From Candidatus Acidiferrales bacterium (GTDB taxonomy: Bacteria > Bacteroidota > Ignavibacteria > Kryptoniales > JAKASW01): 47,104 bases of DNA. Shown one piece after another: positions 27,369 to 35,531 of this stretch. Position 1 is the stretch's first letter; each line of letters opens with the position of its first letter. Position numbers and translations under genes: made by a program. The notes beneath the pieces are model-generated. The model ran no database searches, was not told where the DNA came from, and saw only the letters and a program-made list of their open reading frames with translations. Where the stretch lies: assembly GCA_035515795.1 (NCBI GenBank), contig DATJAY010000022.1, positions 1-47,104 of the forward strand, read 5' to 3'.

Positions 27369-28601
27369 TTAGATTGACCTTATTGCCTCGACAGGATGAA
27401 GACGGATGGCCTTGACCGCGGGATAAACGGCTCCGATTACGGTCACAAGCGGTATTATGACGACAGCCTTGATGAAGTCGGATGTCTCAAGGGCAGGAAA
27501 AATTTTCGAACCGGATCCCCATGATCTTAAACTCTCCGCGAATATCGAAAGATCCCAACCGTTTCGAGAAAGATCGATGCAGATGAAGTAAGCAATTGCC
27601 AGCCCTACAATGGTTCCTGCAATTCCGAGAAAGAACGCCTCAACCAGAATCATCCTGAATATTTTCCTGTTAGACATTCCGACAGCCATCGCCACACCGA
27701 ACTCATGTGTCCGCTCTAAGACCGCCATGAGCATGACGTCGATGATCCCGAAGATCAATGCGACCGCGATGATTCCGTAGATGATATAGAATATTTGATC
27801 ATAAAATCCCAGCTGCATGACAAACAGGGGAAGCATCTCCTCGTAGCTCATGGTTTCAAATTTGTCGGATGAACCAGGTATTGCCTGGATCTCCCTTCGG
27901 AGACCGCTTAGCACGGATGGAATCTGGTCCCGGCGGATCGGATTGATCACAAATTCAGAGACCATGTCGTGGACATTTAACATTTGCTGCATTGTTGCAA
28001 TTGTGACGTAAACGTGCGACTGGTCGAAACCGGAATTCGAAGTCTCGTAAATACCGCTGATGCGACATCCTTCCGAACCGACATTGCCGTCCAATTGTGA
28101 AGCCATGATGACGATCTTATCGCCGATCCCGGCTTTCAGTTTTTCTGCAATTGCGGTGCTGATAATTATTTGATTGGGCTCGTTGTTCAGATACCGTCCT
28201 TTGACCATGTATTGGGAGATCGTCGTCACTTTCATTTCTTCGTTCGGGATAATCCCAACTATCGCGACTCCGGCGGAATTATATGCGCTGCAGGCGAGTC
28301 CATAAGTTCGCAGACGCTCCGAGTACTTGACCATTGTCGAGTCGTGATCGAGAATATTTCTTATGAGGCGGGGCGAGCGTATCGAATTGTCGATGCTGGG
28401 GTCGGCTTGGTAGCCTGCCTTATGAACTTGCATGTAGCCGACGTCGGCTCCGATCTGGTTCGTTAGCATCTGTTCCATGAAACCGCGGACAAAGCCGCGT
28501 GTCAGAACCAGGGCAAAGACTCCGACCATGATCGAAACGGTCAGTATCAACGATCTTCGTTTATTCCGCAAAATATTTCGCCAGGCGATCTTGCTTATCA
28601 T
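27369..28601 (-). CDS. FtsX/LolE-like ABC transporter permease (second of two)
   Basis: The membrane subunit of the same ABC system. The ATG at 28601 begins MISKIAWRNILRNKRRSLIL, the usual LolC/E and MacB N-terminus; the frame opens 18 bases earlier. One helix follows directly, then a large periplasmic domain (about 45-280; SQLDGNVGSEGCRISGIYETSNSGFDQSHVYV), then three C-terminal helices of the FtsX domain (IYGIIAVALIFGIIDVMLMAV, ERTHEFGVAMAVGMSNRKI, and the end VYPAVKAIRLHPVEAIRSI). About 410 residues. It is similar in layout to the permease upstream, so the transporter is probably a heterodimer. Confidence 0.92.
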   Translation of the reverse strand: MISKIAWRNILRNKRRSLILTVSIMVGVFALVLTRGFVRGFMEQMLTNQIGADVGYMQVHKAGYQADPSIDNSIRSPRLIRNILDHDSTMVKYSERLRTYGLACSAYNSAGVAIVGIIPNEEMKVTTISQYMVKGRYLNNEPNQIIISTAIAEKLKAGIGDKIVIMASQLDGNVGSEGCRISGIYETSNSGFDQSHVYVTIATMQQMLNVHDMVSEFVINPIRRDQIPSVLSGLRREIQAIPGSSDKFETMSYEEMLPLFVMQLGFYDQIFYIIYGIIAVALIFGIIDVMLMAVLERTHEFGVAMAVGMSNRKIFRMILVEAFFLGIAGTIVGLAIAYFICIDLSRNGWDLSIFAESLRSWGSGSKIFPALETSDFIKAVVIIPLVTVIGAVYPAVKAIRLHPVEAIRSI

Positions 28602-28650
28602 CGGTGCGTCCCAGGACATAAGTGTTCGACCGGACCGGAAGATTTTAAGT

Positions 28651-28736
28651 ACGAAGTTCTAAATTCAAATACACCACAAACTTCCGATTGAGATTTTGAA
28701 ATCATAAATTGTCTTGTATTTAGAGTTTTGGATCGT
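28651..28736. repeat. Possible degenerate palindromic repeat between the two permease genes
   Basis: This AT-rich stretch lies in the only long gap (about 130 bases) of an otherwise tight operon. Its arms TTCTAAATTCAA (28657-28668) and TTGTATTTAGAG (28714-28725) match as inverted repeats at 10 of 12 positions; the outer ends also pair as ACGA/TCGT, and the middle holds GATTTTGAAATC. It resembles non-coding palindromic repeat units common in some environmental genomes. With one copy visible, this is tentative. Confidence 0.35.
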
Positions 28737-28746
28737 GAATTCCACA

Positions 28747-29991
28747 TCAAGTGTATCTTATTCCTTTGAGCGGCTCGAGTCGCAGCACTCTCCATAAAGG
28801 ATAAAATGTTGAGAAGAATGAAATAATGAGAATTGTCGACGAAGCGAGAATGGAAGTTGCCGCCGATACGGTCGAGGTAATTACCGGGACATTGAAACCA
28901 TATTGTTCGTAGATTTTTGCCAGATTTCCACCGACAACTATCGGGTGGACGAGAATATAGTAGCTGATTCCTATCCCGACCAAGTTGCCAGCCAGGATGC
29001 CGATTACAATCATGAAGAATATTTCGACGGCGACTGTTACTGCCAATTTCTCCTGCCGCATTCCCAGAGATAGAACGACTCCATATTCTCTGAACCTTTC
29101 AGTGACAGACATCAGAACCGCGTTCAGAATTCCGAAGCCGACTACGACGAGGAGAATGATCATGAAGACGATGTCTCCGCTGTGCTTAAATTTCATCGTC
29201 TGGTCCATTTGAGGCATGAGAATCTGCCACGGGACTGCCACGAGGCCCGAAGATTTCAAACCGGAATTGAGCTCGGCGGTAACTTCGGGCGCATCGTCCA
29301 TGTTGCCGACGGAGATGGCAACTGCATTTACCCGGTAATTCATTGAAAGAAAAGGCTGCAGATCAGTTACCGTCATGAATGCACCCATTCGGTCGAACTC
29401 GTCTGATCCGGTTTTGTACGTGCCGGCAATCCGTGCAAACATATTCCCGAGAACGCCGTCAAATCCCTGGCAGAGCACCACCACAGAATCTCCTATCCTT
29501 GCCTTCAGATTTTGAAGCAGCCTGTACCCTAAAACGATTTCGGGAACTCCGTTGCCTTGATCAGCATTCGACGCGAGGAAATGTCCTTCCGATATTTTGT
29601 TTTCGAAATCGGTTATTGTCTTTTCTGAGCCGGGTGAGATTCCCATGATCATTACACCCATGGAGTGGTCCTTGTAACTCAAGAGTCCATCCGCCTGGAT
29701 TCGCGCAGAACTGCCTTTGATGAGAAAGTTCCTATCTATCAGTCGTTTTAATTCCGGGGAAAATACGAAGCTCTTCTGTAAGGTGGGATTATCCACATAT
29801 CCCGGCTTCTGGATTTGTATAAATCCGGTGGAGAGCCGGGCGGCTTCTCCTATCGCTTCCGAGATAGTTCCGTTGTCGACGTTCATTTTTATCATAGTGA
29901 GAGAGGCAGCAAAAGTGATTGCCGCGATGACGAGGAATGATCGCCTGCGGTTTCGCCAGAGACTTCGCCATGCAATGCTGATGAGCAACAT
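28747..29991 (-). CDS. FtsX/LolE-like ABC transporter permease (first of two)
   Basis: A 414-residue membrane subunit with one N-terminal helix after LISIAWRSLWRNRRRSFLVIAAI, a periplasmic MacB/Lol-type domain (about 45-270; LLQNLKARIGDSVVVLCQGFDGVLGNMFARIAGTY), and three C-terminal helices (FMIILLVVVGFGILNAVLM, MIVIGILAGNLVGIGISYY, and TSILASSTILIISFFSTFYP). It ends in PLWRVLRLEPLKGIRYT, the coupling tail of the family. The start is seven bases from the end of the LolA-like gene. Partner of the permease at 27369-28601. It should pull a hydrophobic substrate (lipid or lipoprotein) from the inner membrane rather than transport it through a channel; that follows from the family. Confidence 0.92.
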   Translation of the reverse strand: MLLISIAWRSLWRNRRRSFLVIAAITFAASLTMIKMNVDNGTISEAIGEAARLSTGFIQIQKPGYVDNPTLQKSFVFSPELKRLIDRNFLIKGSSARIQADGLLSYKDHSMGVMIMGISPGSEKTITDFENKISEGHFLASNADQGNGVPEIVLGYRLLQNLKARIGDSVVVLCQGFDGVLGNMFARIAGTYKTGSDEFDRMGAFMTVTDLQPFLSMNYRVNAVAISVGNMDDAPEVTAELNSGLKSSGLVAVPWQILMPQMDQTMKFKHSGDIVFMIILLVVVGFGILNAVLMSVTERFREYGVVLSLGMRQEKLAVTVAVEIFFMIVIGILAGNLVGIGISYYILVHPIVVGGNLAKIYEQYGFNVPVITSTVSAATSILASSTILIISFFSTFYPLWRVLRLEPLKGIRYT

Positions 29992-29997
29992 TGTCGA

Positions 29998-30741
29998 CTA
30001 TTTCTCCAGCTCTTTTAATGAGAAGATGCCGTTGGGGATCTTCGTGTCGAAGGAGGCTTCGTCCATCTTGATTTCAGTCGAGTGGCTCTTGTCGGAGTTG
30101 TACATTGTCCAGACTGAAGGCACCGTTCGTCCTCCCATGGTTTTGAAATCGCTCATCACCATGGTTCGCATCAATTTTCCCTTTTCATCGAAATATTCTA
30201 CCAGCGAAGGCAGATTGTCTTTTTTTCTTACCCAGTAGAACATTTTTCCCCATACTACGGGGGCATCTGGTTTCGGAATCAATTGCAGCTTCCAGCAATC
30301 TATATCTTCCACTTTCTCGGTCCCGTCTATTGTGATATCGTAATCTTCCGTGAGAGTCTCTCCGCGAACCATATCGTCGTAAGTGTAGTCCGAGCCGTTC
30401 CACGACTGGAGCATCATGGACGGAGGAATCCTGATTGTAGTTTCGGTTGCCCTGAGGTACATCCAGATTTCGTTCCCCAATTTGAGAGTACGGTTGTCGG
30501 CCTCGCGCGCGGGTGCGAGTATTTTCACGAGAGCCTTCGAATCGCCGATTGACCAGCTCTCCATCTTCATGGTCCTTGTGTAATCCGGAGTGGTAATCGT
30601 CATCTCCATTATGGAATGGCTTGAGGATTTACCCTTTATTGCGTCTTCGGCTTTCTGAATAATTTGTTTGGCATCTTGCGAGTACACTTTGCCCGCCATT
30701 GCGATGATTGCTAAAACGACTACCGATGAAGCGTACTTCAT
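29998..30741 (-). CDS. LolA-like periplasmic (outer-membrane lipoprotein-sorting) protein
   Basis: A periplasmic carrier of the LolA/LolB fold, from the group often annotated outer membrane lipoprotein-sorting protein. The ATG at 30741 is chosen because AGGAG stands seven bases before it and it begins a clean signal peptide (MKYASSVVVLAIIAMAGKVYSQ). The 247-residue product shows typical segments: DYTRTMKMESW, LKLGNEIWMYLRATETTIRIPPSMMLQSWNGSDYTYDDMV, IDCWKLQLIPKPDAPVVWGKMFYWVRKKDNLPSLVEYFD and GGRTVPSVWTM. This subfamily usually accompanies RND/MMPL pumps and DUF1302 barrels; here it stands between a TetR gene and FtsX permeases. It probably shuttles a lipid-like cargo from the ABC pump to the outer membrane. 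Confidence 0.88.
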   Translation of the reverse strand: MKYASSVVVLAIIAMAGKVYSQDAKQIIQKAEDAIKGKSSSHSIMEMTITTPDYTRTMKMESWSIGDSKALVKILAPAREADNRTLKLGNEIWMYLRATETTIRIPPSMMLQSWNGSDYTYDDMVRGETLTEDYDITIDGTEKVEDIDCWKLQLIPKPDAPVVWGKMFYWVRKKDNLPSLVEYFDEKGKLMRTMVMSDFKTMGGRTVPSVWTMYNSDKSHSTEIKMDEASFDTKIPNGIFSLKELEK

Positions 30742-30760
30742 GTTGCAACTCCTTGACATC

Positions 30761-31366
30761 TTATTTATGAGTCTTGATTCCATCCATTATCAATTTGATT
30801 CCTCCGCGGACCTGTTTTTCGAAATCCATTTCTATCCCGAGTGTCCAGAAAAGTGCCGCCCCTTCGATGATTTGATATATTGTGATGGTGACTATGCTCG
30901 GATCGACGCGACGGAACTCTCGCTTGTGAATTCCGTCCTCGATTATATTCTGCAAAAGAATCACACCCGCACGGAAATCCCGCCTCATCATCTTCTTGAT
31001 TTTTTGATCTCTAGATGCAATGACGAACAATTCTTGAATAACCGGTCTGAATCGTTGCATTTTCTTCATCTCTTCAATCATATACTCAATAAATCTATCC
31101 ATCCGCTCTACTGCTGTACCTCGTGCCAGCAACTTCTCCATTCTGTTGATTTCCTCTGGATTAAAAAATTCCTCAATCAACTCCGATATTATTTCATCTT
31201 TGCTTTTGTAATACCAGTAGATCGCTCCTTTACTTAATCCCGATTCGCGGACTATATCGTCCATGCTCGTTTCCTTGAGGCCGGTTCGAGCGATCGCCGA
31301 GATGGCGGCCCTCACGATCTGCTCTTTTCTCTTGGCGATATTTTCTAAGCTTGCCTTTCTCGTCAT
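30761..31366 (-). CDS. TetR family transcriptional regulator of the envelope operon
   Basis: A 201-residue repressor. The N-terminal helix-turn-helix (about 18-63) is typical: AAISAIARTGLKETSMDDIVRESGLSKGAIYWYYKSKDEI. The rest is a helical ligand-binding and dimer domain with a hydrophobic region (IVTITIYQIIEGAALFWTLGI). Its ATG touches a 32-bp perfect palindrome, and it has almost no leader, with no good ribosome site. It is first in the operon, 19 bases before the LolA-like gene, so it very probably represses itself and the five following transport genes until a lipophilic ligand binds. Confidence 0.93.
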   Translation of the reverse strand: MTRKASLENIAKRKEQIVRAAISAIARTGLKETSMDDIVRESGLSKGAIYWYYKSKDEIISELIEEFFNPEEINRMEKLLARGTAVERMDRFIEYMIEEMKKMQRFRPVIQELFVIASRDQKIKKMMRRDFRAGVILLQNIIEDGIHKREFRRVDPSIVTITIYQIIEGAALFWTLGIEMDFEKQVRGGIKLIMDGIKTHK

Positions 31367-31397
31367 ATAAATAAACCGACTAGTCGGTTTATTTATA
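31366..31397. promoter_or_regulatory. TetR operator: 32-bp perfect palindrome
   Basis: Sixteen bases on each side pair exactly around the core ACCGACTAGTCGGT, centred between 31381 and 31382. It runs from the last -10 base to the start codon of the TetR gene, so a bound dimer would cover the transcription start. Confidence 0.88.
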
Positions 31398-31425
31398 ATA
31401 TAAATCGGGCCACTTGATTTGTCAA
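31397..31425 (-). promoter_or_regulatory. Promoter of the TetR-led envelope operon
   Basis: On the minus strand TTGACA (31420-31425) stands 17 bases before TATATT (31397-31402). Transcription should start near 31390, inside the operator palindrome. The -35 is a full consensus match. Confidence 0.75.
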
Positions 31426-31541
31426 GGCAAATCAGGGGGAATAATATAGACTTCGGTCAGGGAGTTGATCCTTGTGGACCCGGTTTGCTTGGTGGAATTT
31501 AAACCTGCATCTGCTATCTTTTAAAAACCGAGAATGCTGCG

Positions 31542-32108
31542 TTGAACAAGCTCGTCATAGTACTCGATATAGTCTTGGTCGCGATGGTTGGATATTTCAC
31601 ATGGTTCATGTCCACCGACTATCAAACCTTTCACGGGCGGTACCACATGCCGTTTGTGTTATGGATAATCGACACTGTCGACTTGTTCATACATGAAGGA
31701 GGACATTTCTTCTTCGGCTTCATGGGTCAAATGATTTATTTCATGGGCGGTTCTTTGATGCAGATAGTTCTTCCGTCGCTCGCGATTTATGTTTTTCTTA
31801 GGTCGAGTCTGCGTAGTCTGATCGGGACTCTCTACTGGCTCGGTCATAATTTGATAAACGTTTCCGTCTATATCGGAGACGCGCCGTACAGGAGACTTCC
31901 TCTGATTTCCGACAGCGCCATCCATGATTGGAATTGGATTTTCAACCGGGCAGGAATGATGGATTCCGCTGAGATGATTTCGAGCGTGGTTCTTGCTCTC
32001 GGTATAATTTCATGCTGCGGAGCAACAGCGACCGCAGTTTATTTTTTAGCCCATGATTTTAGAGAAGTGGTCGTTTCATCGAACGAAATCCCCGGCCGTC
32101 CTGAGTGA
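31542..32108 (+). CDS. Membrane protein with HEXXH motif (M50-like), unknown function
   Basis: A 188-residue protein with about four hydrophobic segments. The second helix carries HEGGH at residues 51-55 (LFIHEGGHFFFGFMG), a zinc-protease HEXXH in a membrane setting, and a later segment reads WLGHNLINVSVYIGDA. This resembles small M50/site-2-protease-like or M50B membrane proteins, but no second family motif such as NPDG was found, so activity is unproven. The start is a TTG with no good ribosome site; the next usable Met (M15) would remove part of the first helix. It is divergent from the TetR gene and stands alone before the next ABC set. Confidence 0.7.
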   Translation: MNKLVIVLDIVLVAMVGYFTWFMSTDYQTFHGRYHMPFVLWIIDTVDLFIHEGGHFFFGFMGQMIYFMGGSLMQIVLPSLAIYVFLRSSLRSLIGTLYWLGHNLINVSVYIGDAPYRRLPLISDSAIHDWNWIFNRAGMMDSAEMISSVVLALGIISCCGATATAVYFLAHDFREVVVSSNEIPGRPE

Positions 32109-32240
32109 AAGACGGAGAGGTTCTTTATGATGTGAAACAAATGTTACACGGAATCAGTAATATTACAAACGATACATCTTATCGGCGATAGTCGATTTTT
32201 CATCCAAAGTATCTCACAACGCTGAACAAACGATAAAAAA

Positions 32241-33155
32241 ATGCCGGAAACTATCTTAGCGACATATGGACTCAGTAAGAAATTCGGTGACCGCTGGGCC
32301 GTGAAGGATATAAACCTTGAGGTACATTCCGGGGACGTATTCGGGTTCCTCGGGCCGAACGGCGCAGGCAAGAGTACGACGATCAGGATGATCCTCACTC
32401 TCCTCTCGCCCACTGCCGGGAACGTAAAAATTTTCGGAAAGGAGGTCAAAGAAAACCGAAGGTTCGTCCTCTCCAAAGTGTGCGGCATTGTCGAGAAACC
32501 CGACTTTTATCTTTACCTTTCGGCTCACAAGAACCTCGAAGTCCTCGGCTCGCTCACGCACAGAGTAACAAGAGACGAAATCTTCAATGCGTTGGAAATA
32601 GTCGGATTGAGGACGAGAGCATTCGACAAGGTCAAGAGCTTCTCACACGGGATGAAGCAACGTCTTGGAATTGCTCAGGCTATTTTAACAAAACCCGATC
32701 TCATTATCCTGGACGAACCCACTTCCGGCCTCGATCCGCAGGGAATGAAGGAGGTACGCGAGCTTGTCATGAAGCTTTCCAGAGAGCATGGTACCACGAT
32801 TTTTCTCTCATCCCATCTGCTTACCGAAGTTGAAGCAGTGGCAAACAGAATGGCAGTGCTCAATCACGGCGAACTTATAGCTCAAGGAGACGTATCCGAT
32901 CTCTTGAACGGAGATTCATCCTACTATTCTCTGGAGGCGTCTCCGCAGGACAAGGCGGTCGCGCTATTGAAGAAAACTGACTGGGTCGAAATAATCTCGG
33001 TCGCAAATGGAATTGACATCCATGTGGAATCACGAAGGGCCGCTGAGCTGAATAGACTCCTTGTCATGAATGGAATTGATGTTTCATCCTTCGCGGCGAA
33101 ACGGACACTCGAGGATTACTTCTTGAAAATCACGGAAGGAGCGTCGGAGGTATGA
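32241..33155 (+). CDS. ABC-2 type transporter ATP-binding protein
   Basis: The ATPase of an ABC exporter of the DrrA/CcmA-like group. Walker A is GPNGAGKSTTIRMIL, the signature SHGMKQRLGIAQAIL, Walker B LIILDEPTSGLDPQG, and the H-loop SSHLL. A C-terminal extension of about 80 residues (SYYSLEASPQDKAVALLKK...) is typical of exporters of this group. 304 residues. It starts an operon in which each following gene overlaps the last: permease by ATGA, then a LolA-like protein by TTGA. Leading bases (ACGATAAAAAA) give only a weak ribosome site. Confidence 0.93.
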   Translation: MPETILATYGLSKKFGDRWAVKDINLEVHSGDVFGFLGPNGAGKSTTIRMILTLLSPTAGNVKIFGKEVKENRRFVLSKVCGIVEKPDFYLYLSAHKNLEVLGSLTHRVTRDEIFNALEIVGLRTRAFDKVKSFSHGMKQRLGIAQAILTKPDLIILDEPTSGLDPQGMKEVRELVMKLSREHGTTIFLSSHLLTEVEAVANRMAVLNHGELIAQGDVSDLLNGDSSYYSLEASPQDKAVALLKKTDWVEIISVANGIDIHVESRRAAELNRLLVMNGIDVSSFAAKRTLEDYFLKITEGASEV

Positions 33156-33994
33156 GACTATTCGCCCTTGAAGCGCAGAAAACTTTCCGGCGCTGGAGAA
33201 CCTACATCGGCTTTGCTGCAGTTGCAGGTGCGGTGATTCTCCTCGAAATCATCATAAAGATGAACGAAGCCACCATGGCGAAAGGTTTTGCAGGAAATCT
33301 AAATACGGATTTTCTCGTTTCGGGAAATATTTTAAATGTATGGACCATAACCACTTTCGTGATGAATTCTTTATACATTCACGTCCCGTTCCTGATCACT
33401 CTTGTCGCAGGCGACATGGTTTCCTCTGAAGGCATGTCTGGAACCATCAGGTTTCTTCTGATCAGACCTCCTTCTCGTGCAAGAATTATTTTTTCCAAAT
33501 ACATCATGATGCTTTTTTACACTGCAGCCTTGATAGTTTTCCTTGCCGTGCTTTGTATCGGAATCGGGCTCGCATTTTTCGGGAGCGGAGATGTGATTCA
33601 CGTTCAGCCGGGAATTCCGCACATTGTCATATTACCGGAGCATATCGCCGCCTCGAGGACTCTTCTCGCCTTCCTCGCGGCAATTCTCTCGATGTCGGTA
33701 GTCGGGTCGCTCGCGTTCTTGTTCTCGACGCTTGTCGATAATTCAATCGGCCCGATCATCGGGTCGATGGCCGTCGTGATAATTTTCTTGATCGTTGGAA
33801 ATCTACCGTTCGAATCACTTGAGGCCGTTCGGCCGTATTTGTTCACAACCTATATGAATATCTGGCAGCTATTTCTTGACGATCCTATTAATTGGGGTGA
33901 GGTAGGCAAATATTCGCTTGCGCTTCTCGGGCATGACGCGTTGTTCTTTGCTGTTTCATATTTCGTATTTTTGAGAAAGGATATAAAAAGTTGA
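33152..33994 (+). CDS. ABC-2 type transporter permease
   Basis: A 280-residue inner-membrane subunit with six predicted helices, the first after LEAQKTFRRWRTYIGFAAVAGAVILLE. The cytosolic EGMSGTIRFLLIRPPSRARIIFSKY segment is typical of ABC-2 permeases and contacts the ATPase. The ATG overlaps the ATPase stop. It works with the ATPase before it; substrate unknown. The next gene codes for a LolA-like exported protein, which hints at an envelope lipid or lipoprotein substrate. Confidence 0.9.
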   Translation: MRLFALEAQKTFRRWRTYIGFAAVAGAVILLEIIIKMNEATMAKGFAGNLNTDFLVSGNILNVWTITTFVMNSLYIHVPFLITLVAGDMVSSEGMSGTIRFLLIRPPSRARIIFSKYIMMLFYTAALIVFLAVLCIGIGLAFFGSGDVIHVQPGIPHIVILPEHIAASRTLLAFLAAILSMSVVGSLAFLFSTLVDNSIGPIIGSMAVVIIFLIVGNLPFESLEAVRPYLFTTYMNIWQLFLDDPINWGEVGKYSLALLGHDALFFAVSYFVFLRKDIKS

Positions 33995-34665
33995 TAACCT
34001 TACTGCAGATTTTGATTGTATTCGTCCTTTTGTCCCCGGCCCAGGGAAATGATAATGGCGCGAAATATCTTCAGAATGTCTCGGATAAGTTTTCGAAAAT
34101 TATGGACTACACGGTCGATCTCAGGGTTCATCTGGATCTTGAAAGTGTCAAGGCTCAGGATATGATGGCAACATTATATTATAAGAGCCCGGACAAGGTG
34201 AAGCTCGATTCGAAAGGCACTTTTCTCCTGCCGAAAGAGGTAGGAGTGTTCAATCCGCGGATGTTCAGCGGCGAGAATTTTGACGTGAGCGTCGAAGAAA
34301 ACCTGCAATACGATGGAAAACCTGCCGTCAAGCTCTCACTCTCGTCAAAAAAAGATTCATACAGAGATCGAAGGATAATTTTGACCGTAGATAAATCGGA
34401 ATGGTTGATAAGAGAGATTTCGACTGAGCCGGCGCCCGGCAGTATAATGGACGCCAAAATTAATTATGGGACCTTCGACGGTTTCGAACTTCCGACCGAA
34501 ATAGACGTGAATATCAATTTGCCTAAGGCCGATTCATCTCAAGCCAATTCGAGCCCGCGCCGCCGGTTTGGCGGAGTAAATGGGAACGTTGTGGTATACT
34601 ACTCAAACTACAAGGTGAATTCGGGACTGAGCGACAGTTTATTTGAAAAAAAAGAGGAACACTGA
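33991..34665 (+). CDS. LolA-like exported protein of the ABC-2 operon
   Basis: A 224-residue protein with a signal peptide (ITLLQILIVFVLLSPAQG) and a LolA/LolB-like beta-rich mature part: KYLQNVSDKFSKIMDYTVDLRVHLDLESV, ATLYYKSPDKVKLDSKGTFLLPK, IILTVDKSEWLIREI and GFELPTEIDVNI. The weak family match is by pattern only; DUF-type outer-membrane lipoprotein-sorting relatives are the closest I can name. It starts with TTG overlapping the permease stop, so translation is coupled. A basic run SSPRRRFGG in the last third is unusual. It probably receives cargo from the ABC-2 exporter in the periplasm. Confidence 0.75.
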   Translation: MITLLQILIVFVLLSPAQGNDNGAKYLQNVSDKFSKIMDYTVDLRVHLDLESVKAQDMMATLYYKSPDKVKLDSKGTFLLPKEVGVFNPRMFSGENFDVSVEENLQYDGKPAVKLSLSSKKDSYRDRRIILTVDKSEWLIREISTEPAPGSIMDAKINYGTFDGFELPTEIDVNINLPKADSSQANSSPRRRFGGVNGNVVVYYSNYKVNSGLSDSLFEKKEEH

Positions 34666-34714
34666 CAACCCTGACGCAAGCCGGGGAATAATTAATCCAT
34701 CTATGGAGCGTTCC

Positions 34715-35173
34715 ATGAGGCGTTCAAATTTATTCCTCTCTATCGCCATTTTCGTCACGGCGCTTCATATCAGTGCTTGTTCGGCTTCAAAGAGCGCAGC
34801 CGATGCAGTGAGATTGAAGGGGGCCCTGCAGCGTTACCAGGATCTGATTCTCCACATGGACAATGACGGAATCGCAGACCTGTTTGCCGAGCAAGGTGAG
34901 CTGGACAATCCGGGAGAGTCGCCGATTCAAGGTCGCGAGTCGATTCGAAAATTCCTGAAGTCTTTCACCGAATACAAAGTCGTTGAGGAATCTTTGGATG
35001 CCGATTCTACCGCGGTCGCGGGTGCTAGTGCTACACAAATAGTGCGCTATCATCAGAAGGTCACGGTCCCGAGCGGCAAGACGGTGGAAGTCTCGGGACG
35101 CATGAAGATCAATTGGATTGAAAAGGGCGGCAGGTGGCTCATTCTGCGCGAGGAATCCTTGCCGAAAAACTGA
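34715..35173 (+). CDS. NTF2/SnoaL-like lipoprotein
   Basis: A small exported protein. The ATG at 34715 is six bases after GGAG and gives MRRSNLFLSIAIFVTALHISAC, a lipoprotein signal peptide with the lipid-anchored Cys. The mature part is a NTF2-like cone fold: LKGALQRYQDLILHMDNDGIADLFAEQGELDNPGE, a GRESIRKFLKSF middle and strands ending VSGRMKINWIEKGGRWLILREE. Such domains bind small hydrophobic molecules or act in isomerase-like enzymes. It is the last gene of the ABC-2 operon, 49 bases after the LolA-like gene. Function not known. Confidence 0.78.
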   Translation: MRRSNLFLSIAIFVTALHISACSASKSAADAVRLKGALQRYQDLILHMDNDGIADLFAEQGELDNPGESPIQGRESIRKFLKSFTEYKVVEESLDADSTAVAGASATQIVRYHQKVTVPSGKTVEVSGRMKINWIEKGGRWLILREESLPKN

Positions 35174-35288
35174 AAACTTGGTTATGTCGGATACTAGCTC
35201 CCGGTAACATGGAACAGATGGAGCAGGAAACACACCAGCCAAAATCTGTTTCATTCAAAAAAAATCTGTAGAACATGAGGAAAAGAAA

Positions 35289-35531
35289 ATGCTGCAACTG
35301 CGTCCGAATTGTGAGTGCTGCGATAAAGATTTGCCGCCTGAATCTACCGAGGCGAGGATTTGTTCGTTCGAGTGCACCTTCTGCGTCAGGTGTGCCGAAA
35401 CGATACTGAGCAATGTGTGTCCTAATTGCGGAGGTGAACTCGTCGTTCGACCGCGTCGTCCTGCGGATCAACTGATCATGTATCCCGCTTCTCTTGATAG
35501 AGTTTACAAACCGGGAAGCTGTATAGAGTAG
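35289..35531 (+). CDS. DUF1272 domain protein (cysteine-rich, probable zinc binding)
   Basis: An 80-residue cytosolic protein that matches DUF1272 closely as I remember it: LRPNCECCDKDLPPES, EARICSFECTFCVRCAE, and VCPNCGGELVVRPRRP. Nine cysteines in four pairs suggest a double zinc ribbon. Function is unknown in the family. AGGAAAAG stands before the ATG. It is a lone gene between two operons. The 228 bases after it, before mutS, hold no gene I can support. Confidence 0.9.
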   Translation: MLQLRPNCECCDKDLPPESTEARICSFECTFCVRCAETILSNVCPNCGGELVVRPRRPADQLIMYPASLDRVYKPGSCIE

